Source: Planococcus plakortidis (GTDB lineage: Bacteria; Bacillota; Bacilli; Bacillales_A; Planococcaceae). From it: a DNA stretch of 64,000 bases. Both the position numbers and the translations under genes were made by a program. How positions within the stretch are numbered: the stretch's first letter is position 1; each line of letters begins with the position of its first letter. The DNA lies in contig NZ_CP016539.2 in assembly GCF_001687605.2 (NCBI RefSeq), positions 1,766,501-1,830,500 on the forward strand, in the 5' to 3' direction. The notes under the pieces were generated by a model that ran no database searches, was not told where the DNA came from, and worked only from the letters and a program-made list of their open reading frames with translations. Below, piece by piece: positions 17,224-26,506 of this stretch.

Positions 17224-19131
17224 TTAGCGATTTTTCGCCGGCACCGGCAAGACAGTCTTCCACAGGTGTTCAATGCGCAGTTCCTCTTCGGTCAGAAGCA
17301 AATGGATTTCGCCGTGGTCGGATGAAGAACGGATCAATCGCCCGACGCCTTGTTGCAGGCGCAGCTGCATGAACGGCAAGTCGATTTCTTCAAGTGGATG
17401 TTCGCTGAATTTGCGCTTGGCGTCGAAGACTGGATCGCTCGGAGGCATCGGCAAATCGACGATGATGACTTTCGTCAAGGCATCTCCAGGCAAGTCCATT
17501 CCTTCCCATAGGTGGTGGGAACACAGCACTTGGAATTTGCCGTCCTGGAAATCGCGGACGACAGATGAAAGCTCGCGGTCGCCTTCGAATTCGATGGCAA
17601 GTCCGGAAGCTTCCGGCATTGCTTGTTTGAAGGCCTGCATGGCGGCTTTTGACTTGAACAATACCAAGGTCTGGCCGCCTTCTGCTGCGAGTTCCAGCAC
17701 TTTTTGCGCTTTTGCTTCCGGTGAAACCGGATGCTTGAAAATCTCCATGACTTCGTCGTACTCGAACGGGGACGGCACCGAGAATGATTCGAAATGATCG
17801 ATGCCCAAAGTGTCCGCCAGGTAAGTGAAATCCTTCGCGACGGATAAGGTCGCGGAAGAAAAGACGATCGGCAATTTGCCATCGAATAGTTTCTCCTCAA
17901 GAATATCCGTCACGAGGCGCGGCATGATGACCAAGGTCTCGATTTCGTCTTTTTCTTCCAGCCAGCTGATGGCATCGCCGTTCTCGACAAACAAGCCCAT
18001 CGAGAAATTATACTGCTCGAAATATTCCTCAGCCAAATTCAGTTCATATTCGGGAATGCTGAACAATTCGCCTTCAAAAACAAATTCCTCCAGCAAAGTG
18101 TCGACGGTTCGGATCAATTCCGTGCCGATGCGTTTCAACAGCGGATCGTCCTGGATCGCTTTTCGATCCTCTTCGCTCGGGACCAGATCATTGCGCAACA
18201 CACGGAAAAATTCGGTATGCAAGTCGATGGTCCGTTCAATAAGGGCCATCGTCTTTTCACGGACGCCGTCGACCATGATCTTTTCCGTCACATCGTATAG
18301 CGAGCTTTCCTGCACTTCATAAGTGAGTGCGCGCTGTGCCGCAAATTCGAGTAAATGGCCTTCATCGAGCACAATCTGGGAAACTTCGGGAAGCAAGGGC
18401 GCCTGGCCCTCGTGCTTGCGGTTTTCCTTCGTCCAAATATGCTCCATCAGGAAGTCATGTGAGCAGATGACGAGGTCGGTCGCTTCCCGGTAATGGTTGC
18501 GGTGAAGCGTTTGCCCGCATTTATTGCGCATATCGCAGGCATTGCAATTTTGGATCGGATGGTAATTGACTTGCTGCCACTGGTCATCCGTGAGTTCCGG
18601 ATAACTCGACCGTTCGCCGTATGGATACATATGTTGCATCGAATAGGTTTTATTGACGAATTCGGGAAGCGTGTCTTCGATATGGTCGAGAAATTCCGCT
18701 TCGCTGCGTTTTTTCGCCCCTTCGAAACGTTGCAGGCATAAATACTGGTCGCGCGATTTCGCGAGGCGGACGTCCAGGTTCAAATCGAATAATTCATCCA
18801 AGCGGTCGATGTCCCCGCCTTTTTTCACCAACTGTTCGATCAACGCCTCATCCGCACAAGAAATGAGCGCCGGTTTGCCGGTATAGCGGGCGTATGCAAT
18901 CGCCGGCAATAAATAGGCCATCGTCTTGCCTGTCCCGACGCCGGCTTCTGCAAATAGCACTTGGCGTTCTTTCAATGCTTTTTCCAACTGAAACGACATG
19001 AAAATCTGCTCATCGCGAAGTTCATACCCTTTTTCAGGCAAAATATCGTAAAAGATATCCCCGATCCAATCGTTCAATGAATCAAAGAAGGTTTTATCCT
19101 TGGATAACGGAAATGGCAATGCTTGTCTCAT
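17224..19131 (-). CDS. ypvA: DinG/XPD-family ATP-dependent DNA helicase YpvA, Fe-S type
   Basis: Start set at the ATG at 19131 (635 residues) with GAGGAG upstream; the frame is open further but unsupported. Walker A is 'AEAGVGTGKTMAYLLP', the Walker B box is 'VLDEGHLLEF', and the late motif VI reads 'QGVGRLIRSS'. Four cysteines between motif Ia and Walker B (one in 'QYLCLQRF', then C-x2-C-x5-C in 'NCNACDMRNKC') fit a 4Fe-4S cluster as in XPD and E. coli DinG. It probably unwinds DNA or R-loop structures. It lies downstream of ypsC. Confidence 0.92.
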   Translation of the reverse strand: MRQALPFPLSKDKTFFDSLNDWIGDIFYDILPEKGYELRDEQIFMSFQLEKALKERQVLFAEAGVGTGKTMAYLLPAIAYARYTGKPALISCADEALIEQLVKKGGDIDRLDELFDLNLDVRLAKSRDQYLCLQRFEGAKKRSEAEFLDHIEDTLPEFVNKTYSMQHMYPYGERSSYPELTDDQWQQVNYHPIQNCNACDMRNKCGQTLHRNHYREATDLVICSHDFLMEHIWTKENRKHEGQAPLLPEVSQIVLDEGHLLEFAAQRALTYEVQESSLYDVTEKIMVDGVREKTMALIERTIDLHTEFFRVLRNDLVPSEEDRKAIQDDPLLKRIGTELIRTVDTLLEEFVFEGELFSIPEYELNLAEEYFEQYNFSMGLFVENGDAISWLEEKDEIETLVIMPRLVTDILEEKLFDGKLPIVFSSATLSVAKDFTYLADTLGIDHFESFSVPSPFEYDEVMEIFKHPVSPEAKAQKVLELAAEGGQTLVLFKSKAAMQAFKQAMPEASGLAIEFEGDRELSSVVRDFQDGKFQVLCSHHLWEGMDLPGDALTKVIIVDLPMPPSDPVFDAKRKFSEHPLEEIDLPFMQLRLQQGVGRLIRSSSDHGEIHLLLTEEELRIEHLWKTVLPVPAKNR

Positions 19132-19149
19132 ATAAAACTCCTCACAGAG

Positions 19150-19178
19150 AAACGGAAGGGCGCACAGCCCTTCCGTTT
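19150..19178 (-). terminator. Intercistronic hairpin between ypsC and ypvA (possible attenuating terminator)
   Basis: An inverted repeat of ten to eleven pairs, AACGGAAGGG (19151-19160) with CCCTTCCGTT (19168-19177), lies just past the ypsC stop and 20 bases upstream of the ypvA start. The minus-strand tail has only a short T run, so it may be a leaky terminator or a processing/stability element. Confidence 0.5.
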
Positions 19179-19181
19179 TCT

Positions 19182-20318
19182 TCATTTATTTTTCGGGCGC
19201 TCTCCCCAGAATTGAAACAGGTCTGTACGGATAAAGCCATTATACAATTTGCGTTTTTTTGTCGCTTTCTGTCCGTAGAGCTTTTCAAAACCTTCCATCG
19301 ACGATAGCATATAAACGGACCATGTCGGGTATTTCGAGAACATCCGTCCCATATCGCCGATCATTTCCTCGATCACTTCCACTTCACCAATCCGTTCCCC
19401 GTATGGCGGATTTCCGATGACGACGCCATTCTCTTCGGTCGTCGTGAAATCCTTCACTTGCCGCTGCTGCAAACGGACAAGCCCGGCGAATCCAGCTTCG
19501 ATGACGTTTTCCTCGGCGATCTGGATCATCCGGTGGTCGATATCCGTGCCGAGAATATTCAGCGGCTGGTCGTAATCCGCTTGTTCTTCCGCTTCCGCAC
19601 GAACTTCCTCCCAGATCTTGGAACCGATCCATGGCCATTGTTCGCTGTCGAATTCACGGTTATAGCCCGGCGCGATGTTCTGCCCGATCATCGCTGCTTC
19701 GATGACGATGGTTCCCGAACCGCAGAACGGATCGACAAATGAGCGGTCTGGCGTCCAGCGGGATAATTTAACAAGCGCTGCTGCCAATGTTTCCTTGAGG
19801 GGGGCTTCGCCCTGCCCGACACGGTATCCGCGTTTATGGAGTCCCGCTCCACTGGTGTCGATCGATAATTGCACTTTATCTTTCAGGATCGATACTTCGA
19901 TCTTGAAGCGCGGTCCAGATTCGTCCAAAAAAGCGTTGCGGTGATAAGCTTTTTTCATGCGTTCGACGATGGCTTTCTTGACGATCGACTGGCAGGTCGG
20001 CACGCTGTGAAGTTTCGATTTGACCGATTTCCCTTGCACAGGGAATTCAGCATCGACCGGCAAGTATTTCTCCCATTCGATCGCTTTCGTCTGTTCAAAC
20101 AACTCATCGAAAGTGGTCGCTTCGAATTCACCGGCGATCAATTTCACGCGGTCGGCGGTGCGCAGCCATAGATTCGCTTTGGCGATATCCCGGGCCGTGC
20201 CTTCGAAAAATACTTTTCCGTTGTCTGTCGTCGTTTCGTATCCAAGTTCCTTTACTTCATTCGCCACTATGGATTCCAGCCCCATCGCTGCAGTGGCCAG
20301 TAATTTATAACTAGTCAT
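19182..20318 (-). CDS. ypsC: THUMP-domain class I SAM-dependent RNA methyltransferase YpsC (RlmL/RlmK-like)
   Basis: The 378-residue protein has an N-terminal ferredoxin-like plus THUMP region (about 1-155) and a Rossmann methyltransferase: 'FVDPFCGSGTIVIEAA' is the SAM loop and 'VIGNPPYGER' the catalytic N-P-P-Y motif of amino-group methylases. The family makes m2G in 23S rRNA (RlmL type), which is the likely role. Gene order gpsB-rnpB-ypsC-ypvA follows Bacillus, except for one extra gene inserted upstream whose stop overlaps this start by four bases. Confidence 0.93.
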   Translation of the reverse strand: MTSYKLLATAAMGLESIVANEVKELGYETTTDNGKVFFEGTARDIAKANLWLRTADRVKLIAGEFEATTFDELFEQTKAIEWEKYLPVDAEFPVQGKSVKSKLHSVPTCQSIVKKAIVERMKKAYHRNAFLDESGPRFKIEVSILKDKVQLSIDTSGAGLHKRGYRVGQGEAPLKETLAAALVKLSRWTPDRSFVDPFCGSGTIVIEAAMIGQNIAPGYNREFDSEQWPWIGSKIWEEVRAEAEEQADYDQPLNILGTDIDHRMIQIAEENVIEAGFAGLVRLQQRQVKDFTTTEENGVVIGNPPYGERIGEVEVIEEMIGDMGRMFSKYPTWSVYMLSSMEGFEKLYGQKATKKRKLYNGFIRTDLFQFWGERPKNK

Positions 20319-22069
20319 AACAACTTCCTTCCTTTATCAACGATTGCAAGTTCTTCTATATAACCTTGGATCTCTTCGGGCGGCATCGGCTTGGCAAAGA
20401 CATAGCCCTGTACCCTATCGCAGCCAAGTCCCGCCAGAATCTCCACTTCCTCGTGCGTTTCAGCGCCTTCTGCGACTACTTTCATCTGGAGGCTGTGCGC
20501 CATCTTGATGATCGCTTCGACGATATGCCGGTTTTCTTTTTTTCCTGCGATGCCGTGGACGAAACTGCGGTCGATTTTCAGCCAGTCCACCTGGAAACGC
20601 TGCAAATAACTTAGCGAGGAGTAGCCAGTGCCGAAGTCGTCGATCGACAGCCCGAAGCCCGCTTCGCGCAAACGCGCCAGCAAGTCTTCAATGGCTTTGC
20701 CTTCACCCATCACGGCGCCTTCCGTCAACTCCAGTTCGAAATGGCTTGGGCTGCAATTCATTCGTTCGAAAATGGACAACAAGCCTTCATATAGAGCCGG
20801 ATGCTTAAAATGGAACGCCGATATGTTCAAGGAGATTTTGGCTGGGGAGAGTGTTGCAAAATCATATTTTAGAAAATCGGCGCACGCAAGTTCGATAATC
20901 TGCTCACTTAGCGGGATGATCAGCCCGGTCGTTTCGGCCAGCGGGATGAACTCGCCAGGTGAGACGGGCCCGAGGCGGTCACTATTCCAGCGTACCAATG
21001 CTTCCATGCCGGCGAATGAACCATCGCGAAGCGCAATTTTCGGCTGGTAATGGACCCTCATTTGCTTGTATTCGATAGCGCGCCGAAGTTCATTTTCCAA
21101 AATCAAGGTACGTTTTGCCGTGTCATGGGAATCGCCATGGAAGAAAGAGAACTGCCCCGAGCCGAATTGCTTCGCTGAACGGAGTGCATGTCCCGCTTTC
21201 TGGAGAAGTTCTTCTCCGGACTTGCCGTCATCAGGGTAAAGGCTGATGCCGATACTGGTCGAGATGCGCACTTCTTGCCCTTCGAACTGGAACGGCTGTT
21301 CAAGTTCATCGACCAATTCTTCCGCAAGCTGTGCGGCTTCTTTCGGATGTTTCAAAGCGGACATCGCGATGACAAACTCATCGCCTCCATAACGCGCCAA
21401 TAAATCCTTGCTTCTGAGCTTTTTGCGGATCCGCCCCGCCACTTCCACAAGCAAGCGGTCGCCCGCACGGTGGCCAAGTGATTCGTTCACTTGCCTGAAG
21501 CGGTCAAGATCCATGAACAGGAGAGAATGCCTGAAACCATAGGAAGCGGCCGTCTTGATCAAATGGTCCATGCGCTCCGCGAAATCGTAGCGGTTCGAGA
21601 CGCCTGTCAACGGGTCGGACAAGGCCAATTCCTTCATTTCACGTGCAGCCGCCTTGCCTTCGGTCAGGTCCGTGAAAATGCCGCAATAATGGCTCACTTC
21701 GCCATCGTTACCGGGCACGCCGGTAATCATCAGCCACTCCGGATATAGATCGCCGTTTTTTCGGCGGTTCCATATTTCACCTTGCCACTCCCCGTCCTTT
21801 CGGATAGCCTGCCACATCGTTTCATAGAAAGCCGAATCGTGCTTGCCGCTTTGAAGGATTTTAGGCGTTTTGCCAAGAACTTGCGTTTTTTCATATCCGG
21901 TGACCAATTCAAAAGCAGGATTCACAAAAAGGATCTCTCCCGTGAGGCTGGTCACCATCATGCCTTCTGCCATCTTTTCAAATACACGCCCCTGCAATGC
22001 GGCCGGAAAGCCATAGCTTCCCGCTTTTTCCTGCTGGGCATCATCCGTAAAGCACATATCATCCATCAC
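20315..22069 (-). CDS. PAS-GGDEF-EAL cyclic-di-GMP signalling protein
   Basis: The 584-residue cytoplasmic protein has no membrane segment. Domains: PAS (about 28-140, followed by a short linker), GGDEF (about 148-310) with intact GGDEF at 228-232 and an inhibitory I-site RSKD (219-222) five residues ahead, and EAL (about 320-575) with EALVRW (355-360), LNIS, ELTE, DDFGTGYSS (476-484), LKIDRSF and VVAEGAET. All signature residues of both enzymes are present, so it may make and degrade c-di-GMP under PAS control; net activity cannot be told. The stop overlaps the ypsC start (ATGA). No strong ribosome site is seen at the GTG; the ATG at 22066 is an alternative. Confidence 0.92.
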   Translation of the reverse strand: MMDDMCFTDDAQQEKAGSYGFPAALQGRVFEKMAEGMMVTSLTGEILFVNPAFELVTGYEKTQVLGKTPKILQSGKHDSAFYETMWQAIRKDGEWQGEIWNRRKNGDLYPEWLMITGVPGNDGEVSHYCGIFTDLTEGKAAAREMKELALSDPLTGVSNRYDFAERMDHLIKTAASYGFRHSLLFMDLDRFRQVNESLGHRAGDRLLVEVAGRIRKKLRSKDLLARYGGDEFVIAMSALKHPKEAAQLAEELVDELEQPFQFEGQEVRISTSIGISLYPDDGKSGEELLQKAGHALRSAKQFGSGQFSFFHGDSHDTAKRTLILENELRRAIEYKQMRVHYQPKIALRDGSFAGMEALVRWNSDRLGPVSPGEFIPLAETTGLIIPLSEQIIELACADFLKYDFATLSPAKISLNISAFHFKHPALYEGLLSIFERMNCSPSHFELELTEGAVMGEGKAIEDLLARLREAGFGLSIDDFGTGYSSLSYLQRFQVDWLKIDRSFVHGIAGKKENRHIVEAIIKMAHSLQMKVVAEGAETHEEVEILAGLGCDRVQGYVFAKPMPPEEIQGYIEELAIVDKGRKLL

Positions 22070-22124
22070 TGTCCCGTGTCTGATTTAATTCCAATCAACT
22101 TCGTTTAAATTGCTTCATATGAAG

Positions 22125-22150
22125 AAAAGCTCCCCGACAGGAGAGCCTTT
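22125..22150 (-). terminator. Intrinsic terminator of rnpB
   Basis: Minus-strand hairpin with GCTCTCC pairing GGGGAGC, flanked by A/T arms and a TTTTC tail, shortly after the mature RNase P RNA end. Confidence 0.7.
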
Positions 22151-22164
22151 AAAAAAGATAAGTT

Positions 22165-22566
22165 AAGACCATTCAAAATTCTATAAGCCATGTTTTGTCT
22201 CCGCGTACTCAAGCGGCCGAAGCCTCGTACTGGCGGATGGCAATCATCTATCTGCGGATTCACTCCGCCTCTTCCGTCGGTTCATTTCCCTTGGAAAAGT
22301 GCCCCTACCATAATTTGGGTTTCTCACTCGCGGGGTTTACCTCGTTCCACCTGCATAGTTTCCTAGACAGCTCCGTCACTGTGGCACCTTCAGGGTATTT
22401 CGGCCATATCCGAAGACTTAGGCGTTCTACCCGCCGTCAGCATAAATGCTGCCCCAGCTTATTGTTTCGCTGGGCGCGATCACTACGGTCATCGCAGATC
22501 CGTGTGAGCATGGACTTTCCTCTCCTGCATCAAGTGCAGGAGCGATTGCCAGAATTTCAAATGGCT
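22165..22566 (-). ncRNA. rnpB: RNase P RNA, type B (rnpB)
   Basis: The minus strand shows the universal RNase P landmarks in order: 'GAGGAAAGTCCATGCTC' near the 5' end (CR I), 'CCGTAGTG', 'CTTCGGATATGG', 'GTGCCACAGTGACGGAG', 'GTGGAACG-GGTAAACCCC', 'GAGAAACCCAAAT-TGGTAGGGG', 'AGATAGATGATTGCC' and 'ACAAAACATGGCTTA' (CR V). Helix P1 forms between CCATTTGAAATTCT and AGAATTTTGAATGG. The layout is the Bacillus type B. It processes the 5' ends of tRNAs with RnpA protein. A consensus promoter (22572-22600) sets the 5' end at about 22566, and the 3' end is set within a few bases by P1. Confidence 0.97.
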
Positions 22567-22571
22567 AACTA

Positions 22572-22600
22572 AGTATACGCTATTCGGCTGCCGTTGACAA
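22572..22600 (-). promoter_or_regulatory. Promoter of rnpB
   Basis: Minus-strand TTGTCA (22600-22595), 17 bases, TATACT (22577-22572), about seven bases before the predicted RNA start. It lies just past the gpsB stop codon. Confidence 0.85.
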
Positions 22601-22605
22601 GCTTG

Positions 22606-22899
22606 TTATCTATTGTCGAGCTTATTGCCGAATACGTGGTTTTCCAGATGGGACAATCTGCGCAAAATATCAAAATTGGTCGTTCCAGGCGCGGGAGTCG
22701 CTTGCTTTTTTGGCGATTCCTCCAGCTCCGCGCGCAATCGGCGGTTTTCATTTTGCAATTGTTCGATTTTTTTGTTGTACAATTCATAGTCTTGAATGAT
22801 TTCATCCAGGAAATGGTCCACTTCGTCCTGGTTGTAGCCGCGCATGGCTGTTTTAAAGTCTTTTTCGAGAATGTCTTTTGCTGCATATTTAATATCCAT
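22606..22899 (-). CDS. gpsB: Cell division protein GpsB
   Basis: 97 residues. The N-terminal DivIVA-like domain begins with '[35 protein letters not shown]', the membrane-binding and coiled-coil signature, then a heptad-rich segment, a flexible linker and a small C-terminal '[16 protein letters not shown]' helix. GpsB links divisome and elongation machinery and binds PBP1, whose gene is in this window. Its placement upstream of rnpB is conserved in Bacillales. An extended -10 element lies at 22956-22964. Confidence 0.96.
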   Translation of the reverse strand: MDIKYAAKDILEKDFKTAMRGYNQDEVDHFLDEIIQDYELYNKKIEQLQNENRRLRAELEESPKKQATPAPGTTNFDILRRLSHLENHVFGNKLDNR

Positions 22900-22955
22900 T
22901 CGAATCGTCCTTCCATTAAAAGAAACTTCGTGAAATATGTCTATTCCTTACGGCT

Positions 22956-22964
22956 AGTATAGCA
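22956..22964 (-). promoter_or_regulatory. Extended -10 promoter of gpsB
   Basis: Minus-strand TGCTATACT, 57 bases upstream of the gpsB ATG; the -35 is weak. Confidence 0.6.
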
Positions 22965-22974
22965 TAAGCGATAT

Positions 22975-24231
22975 TTATCGTGTTCTGTGAACCGTAGATT
23001 CGGCGGCTTTTTTTCGTTTTTTCTCCTCGAGCCGCAATTCGCGCTTGGCCAAGTCATCCAATATCGACTTTCTGACTTTTGTATGGCTGGCTGCTTCTTT
23101 TGCAAAGCCGGTCATGACGAGCGCCTGCGCCGGGTCTTTGAATTGATGTTCATGAAGTTTCGCTAGATGTACCCATGCCTCGACTTCGACCGGGCCGCGC
23201 AGATGGGGTGCTGCTTCTTTGAACAATTGAAGCGCTTCCGCAAATTCGCCTTTGCGTTTTTTTTGGACTGCCAGCAAAAAGCGGGCAAGCGCTCCGGCGT
23301 CTCCGCGCTCTAGCGTGACATGCTCGAGATAAGCGGCGCTTTGGTCGAATTGCTTCAAGTCCGCATACCATTTGCCGATATTCGTATAAGCGCCGCTCGA
23401 TTCGCTTGAAAGATCCTCCATCAACAAATCGGATGAACGGATATAAAGTGACACGAGCGACAGGATGTCCAACTCATTATGGTACAGCACTTTCGCCAAG
23501 CCTTCCGGAAATCCACTTTTCACCGCATCGAGATAAATCGCGGGGATCAAATACCCGGGCACGTCTCCGCTACGGGCAAAGCCGAGCTTTTCTTCTTCGA
23601 TGACGCTGAGCTTGAGCCGTTGCAATTCGTTTTTCCAGATCCGTTTCGTGCCGTGGAATAAATCGATCTGCTTTGGGTCGGGCAGTTTCGGCAAGGCCCC
23701 ACGGTGCATCGTCCAGCGTGAATGAAGCTGCGGCCAGTCGAAGCTTTTGCCATTATAAGAGAAAATGACCGAGTCCTGTGCCTGCCATAAATTCGACTCA
23801 TAGAGAAACGCCGCTTCCTGCGAAGGATCCGGCATGATCCATTGGGTCATTTCAAAACCGCCTTGTTTCCTTTCCAACACACCGAGCAGGAAAATATATG
23901 CTCCTGTCCCTCCAAGACCTGTCGTTTCCGTATCGAAAAACACCAAAGGGGCTTCTTCCGATAGTTTGAACGGATGGTCGTAATCGGTGTTCTGCCATGC
24001 TTCAAGCACACGGTCGAGTTCGCCCAACACGACATTGCCGTGGAGGTAATCAAGCGGATACTCGATTTTCTTCTCGAAGACAAAACCGAATTTATTTTCC
24101 TTTAAGGTCAGTCCGATTTCCTTCCATTGCGTTTCATGAGGCGGCCGAGCAGGAGCGGTTTGCGCTTTTCGGGCTGCCGGTTTTTTGTTCAGCATGCCTT
24201 TCATCTGCATCAGCTTGTTTTCAAAAGACAT
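22975..24231 (-). CDS. mrfB: MrfB/YprB 3'-5' exonuclease (RNase H-like, DEDD) with TPR tail
   Basis: 418 residues. The exonuclease motif I is 'VFFDTETTG' (about residue 97), followed by 'SYNGKSFDWPQL' and 'HNELDILSLV', giving the DEDD carboxylates. The last 130 residues form TPR-like helices and a Lys/Arg-rich end. In B. subtilis MrfB and the helicase MrfA excise mitomycin-C lesions by a UvrABC-independent route. It starts four bases after the mrfA stop. Confidence 0.93.
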   Translation of the reverse strand: MSFENKLMQMKGMLNKKPAARKAQTAPARPPHETQWKEIGLTLKENKFGFVFEKKIEYPLDYLHGNVVLGELDRVLEAWQNTDYDHPFKLSEEAPLVFFDTETTGLGGTGAYIFLLGVLERKQGGFEMTQWIMPDPSQEAAFLYESNLWQAQDSVIFSYNGKSFDWPQLHSRWTMHRGALPKLPDPKQIDLFHGTKRIWKNELQRLKLSVIEEEKLGFARSGDVPGYLIPAIYLDAVKSGFPEGLAKVLYHNELDILSLVSLYIRSSDLLMEDLSSESSGAYTNIGKWYADLKQFDQSAAYLEHVTLERGDAGALARFLLAVQKKRKGEFAEALQLFKEAAPHLRGPVEVEAWVHLAKLHEHQFKDPAQALVMTGFAKEAASHTKVRKSILDDLAKRELRLEEKKRKKAAESTVHRTR

Positions 24232-24235
24232 ACGC

Positions 24236-26506
24236 TCACCCCTCTTTCTCCAATTCCATGAGCAATTCGATGACGCGCCCTTTCATATCCGTCGCCGCAT
24301 CCTGTGCCCCGATGCACGACGGGCAACCGTCGAAGCATGGACATTCGGTGACGTGCTGGCGCGCTTTTTCGAGCAGCGGCTGCCATAGCTCATAGATGCG
24401 TTCGCTGATGCCGATGCCGCCTGGGTAGGAATCGTGAATGAAAAATGACGGCTGGTCATTATGCGGCGATTTCACTTGCGGCACGACATGGACGTCCCTC
24501 CGGTCACATTGCACGAATATCGGGATAAAGCTTTCGATTGCATAAGCCGCGCCGGTCATCATATCCGACAAATCCGAATCGCTGAAATCAGCAGGCTTGT
24601 CGAAGCTGAGCCAAGTCGATGAGGTATGCAATTCTTCGGCTGGGAGTGAAATTGGCCCCGAGCCGATATTGTCATGCGTATCGAAACGGATTTTCTTGAA
24701 AATCGTCGGCATGGCAAGAACCGCCACATCGCCGTAATACACATTGGATTGATGAAGTTTCCGGTGTTTGTCTTCGCTGATCACTTTCAATTCGATTGCC
24801 AGATTCGCATCGGTGAAATAATCGACATCCACTTCGCGCACATACGCTTTTTTCTCTTCCCAGTCCAAGATCTCCACTTGGAACTGAGTGCCTTGGTGAA
24901 GGTAGATCGCTTCTTCGTGCAAAAGCGTCATGGCGCTGAAGCGGTCCATCTCGCCGATGACTTTCGTATCGGCCGGAACCGATTGGTCGACGATGACGAC
25001 GTTTTCCTGCGTCGCTGAACGCAAGGAAATATCGTGCGCCGGGAAGCGGTCGCTCATCCAATGCCAACGATCCGATGTCCGGACCAGAACACCTTCTTCC
25101 TGAAGGTATTCAAGCAAAGACTGGACATCGAATTCCCCGTACATATCATCTGTCGAAAACGGCAGTTCGAACGAGGCGCATTTCAAATGATCCATCAGGA
25201 TGATGATGTTCTCCGGATGGATGCGCGCTTCTTCCGGTGATTGGTCGAGAAGATATTCTGGATGGTTGATGATGTATTGATCGAGCGCTGTCGACTGAGC
25301 GACATAGACGACAAGCGATTCGTCCTGGCGCCTGCCCGCGCGTCCTGCCTGTTGCCATGCGCTCGCGATATTGCCTGGATAGCCGGTCATGATGCAAGCC
25401 TGCAATTGGCCGATGTCGACGCCGAGTTCTAATGCATTGGTCGATACGACGCATTGGATCGAGCCGTCGCGCAAGCCTTTTTCGATGGCGCGCCGCTCCG
25501 AAGGCAAATAACCGCCGCGGTAGCCTTTAATCGATTCGTCCTGCAACTTATATTTCGTAATTTCGTTTAAATAAGTTACCAGCATTTCCACGCGCACACG
25601 TGATTTAGCAAAAACGATCGTTTGGACGCCTTGCTTGACAAGATATGTCGCTAAATCACGCACTTCGAGCACCGCACTGCGCCGGACGCCGAATGTCGGG
25701 TGGACGATCGGCGGATTATAGAACAGGATATGCTTTTTGCCCGCCGGCGCCCCATTCTGGTCAATCAACTCGTGATCGGTATTGGTCAAACTTTCAGCCA
25801 GCTGCTTCGGATTGGCGATGGTCGCCGACGTACAGATAAAGACTGGATCGCTGCCGTAAAAGTTGCAGATCCGTTTCAAGCGGCGTATGACATGCGCCAC
25901 ATGGGTGCCGAATACGCCTTTATAAGTATGCAGCTCATCGATCACTATATAATGAAGGTTCTCAAAAAGAGACACCCATTTCGTGTGATGAGGCAAGATC
26001 CCCGAATGGAGCATATCGGGATTGGTCATGACGATCTGCCCCGCCTTTCTCACTTTCGTCCGGATCGACGGGGACGTGTCGCCGTCATAGGTATAAGACA
26101 GGATCGACTGCTCGGTCTTTTCAATCAAATCGTGCAAATCGCTTTTTTGGTCTTGCGCCAAAGCCTTTGTCGGAAACAAGTACAAGGCGCGTGCATTCGG
26201 GTCATTCAATATTTTATGCAGCACCGGCAAATGATAGCAATACGATTTGCCGGAAGCGGTCGGCGTGACGGCTGTGAACGAATTACCGGCTTGCGCCAAG
26301 TCGAACGCCTGCCGTTGATGGGTATACAATTGTTCGATGCCTTTCTTGCGCAATGCCTGTTTCAGGCTATCGTGCATCGCTTCCGGAAAATCGGCATAGC
26401 TTGCCGGTTTTTCAGGCTTCGTATGCCAATGGTAAATGCGCTCCATCATCTCCGGCTCCACTTTCCATTCTGCGAGGATTTCCGGTATCGTCTTTTTGAT
26501 TCTCAT
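24236..26506 (-). CDS. mrfA: MrfA/YprA DEAD/DEAH-box helicase with C-terminal cysteine cluster
   Basis: 756 residues. Walker A is TPTASGKS at 81-88, the B box 'VIDELHTYKGVFG', helicase C motifs include 'NALELGVDIG' and 'QQAGRAGRR'. The MrfA-type C-terminal domain holds a cysteine cluster, 'CPCFDGCPSCIGAQ', probably a metal site. In B. subtilis this 3'-5' helicase works with the exonuclease MrfB on mitomycin adducts. Its ATG overlaps the yppE stop (ATGA), so yppE-mrfA-mrfB is one operon. Confidence 0.95.
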   Translation of the reverse strand: MRIKKTIPEILAEWKVEPEMMERIYHWHTKPEKPASYADFPEAMHDSLKQALRKKGIEQLYTHQRQAFDLAQAGNSFTAVTPTASGKSYCYHLPVLHKILNDPNARALYLFPTKALAQDQKSDLHDLIEKTEQSILSYTYDGDTSPSIRTKVRKAGQIVMTNPDMLHSGILPHHTKWVSLFENLHYIVIDELHTYKGVFGTHVAHVIRRLKRICNFYGSDPVFICTSATIANPKQLAESLTNTDHELIDQNGAPAGKKHILFYNPPIVHPTFGVRRSAVLEVRDLATYLVKQGVQTIVFAKSRVRVEMLVTYLNEITKYKLQDESIKGYRGGYLPSERRAIEKGLRDGSIQCVVSTNALELGVDIGQLQACIMTGYPGNIASAWQQAGRAGRRQDESLVVYVAQSTALDQYIINHPEYLLDQSPEEARIHPENIIILMDHLKCASFELPFSTDDMYGEFDVQSLLEYLQEEGVLVRTSDRWHWMSDRFPAHDISLRSATQENVVIVDQSVPADTKVIGEMDRFSAMTLLHEEAIYLHQGTQFQVEILDWEEKKAYVREVDVDYFTDANLAIELKVISEDKHRKLHQSNVYYGDVAVLAMPTIFKKIRFDTHDNIGSGPISLPAEELHTSSTWLSFDKPADFSDSDLSDMMTGAAYAIESFIPIFVQCDRRDVHVVPQVKSPHNDQPSFFIHDSYPGGIGISERIYELWQPLLEKARQHVTECPCFDGCPSCIGAQDAATDMKGRVIELLMELEKEG

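Noticed and set aside
22195..22572. Open frame of 125 codons over the rnpB region
   Set aside because: The opposite strand is the RNase P RNA with all conserved regions; the frame is fortuitous.
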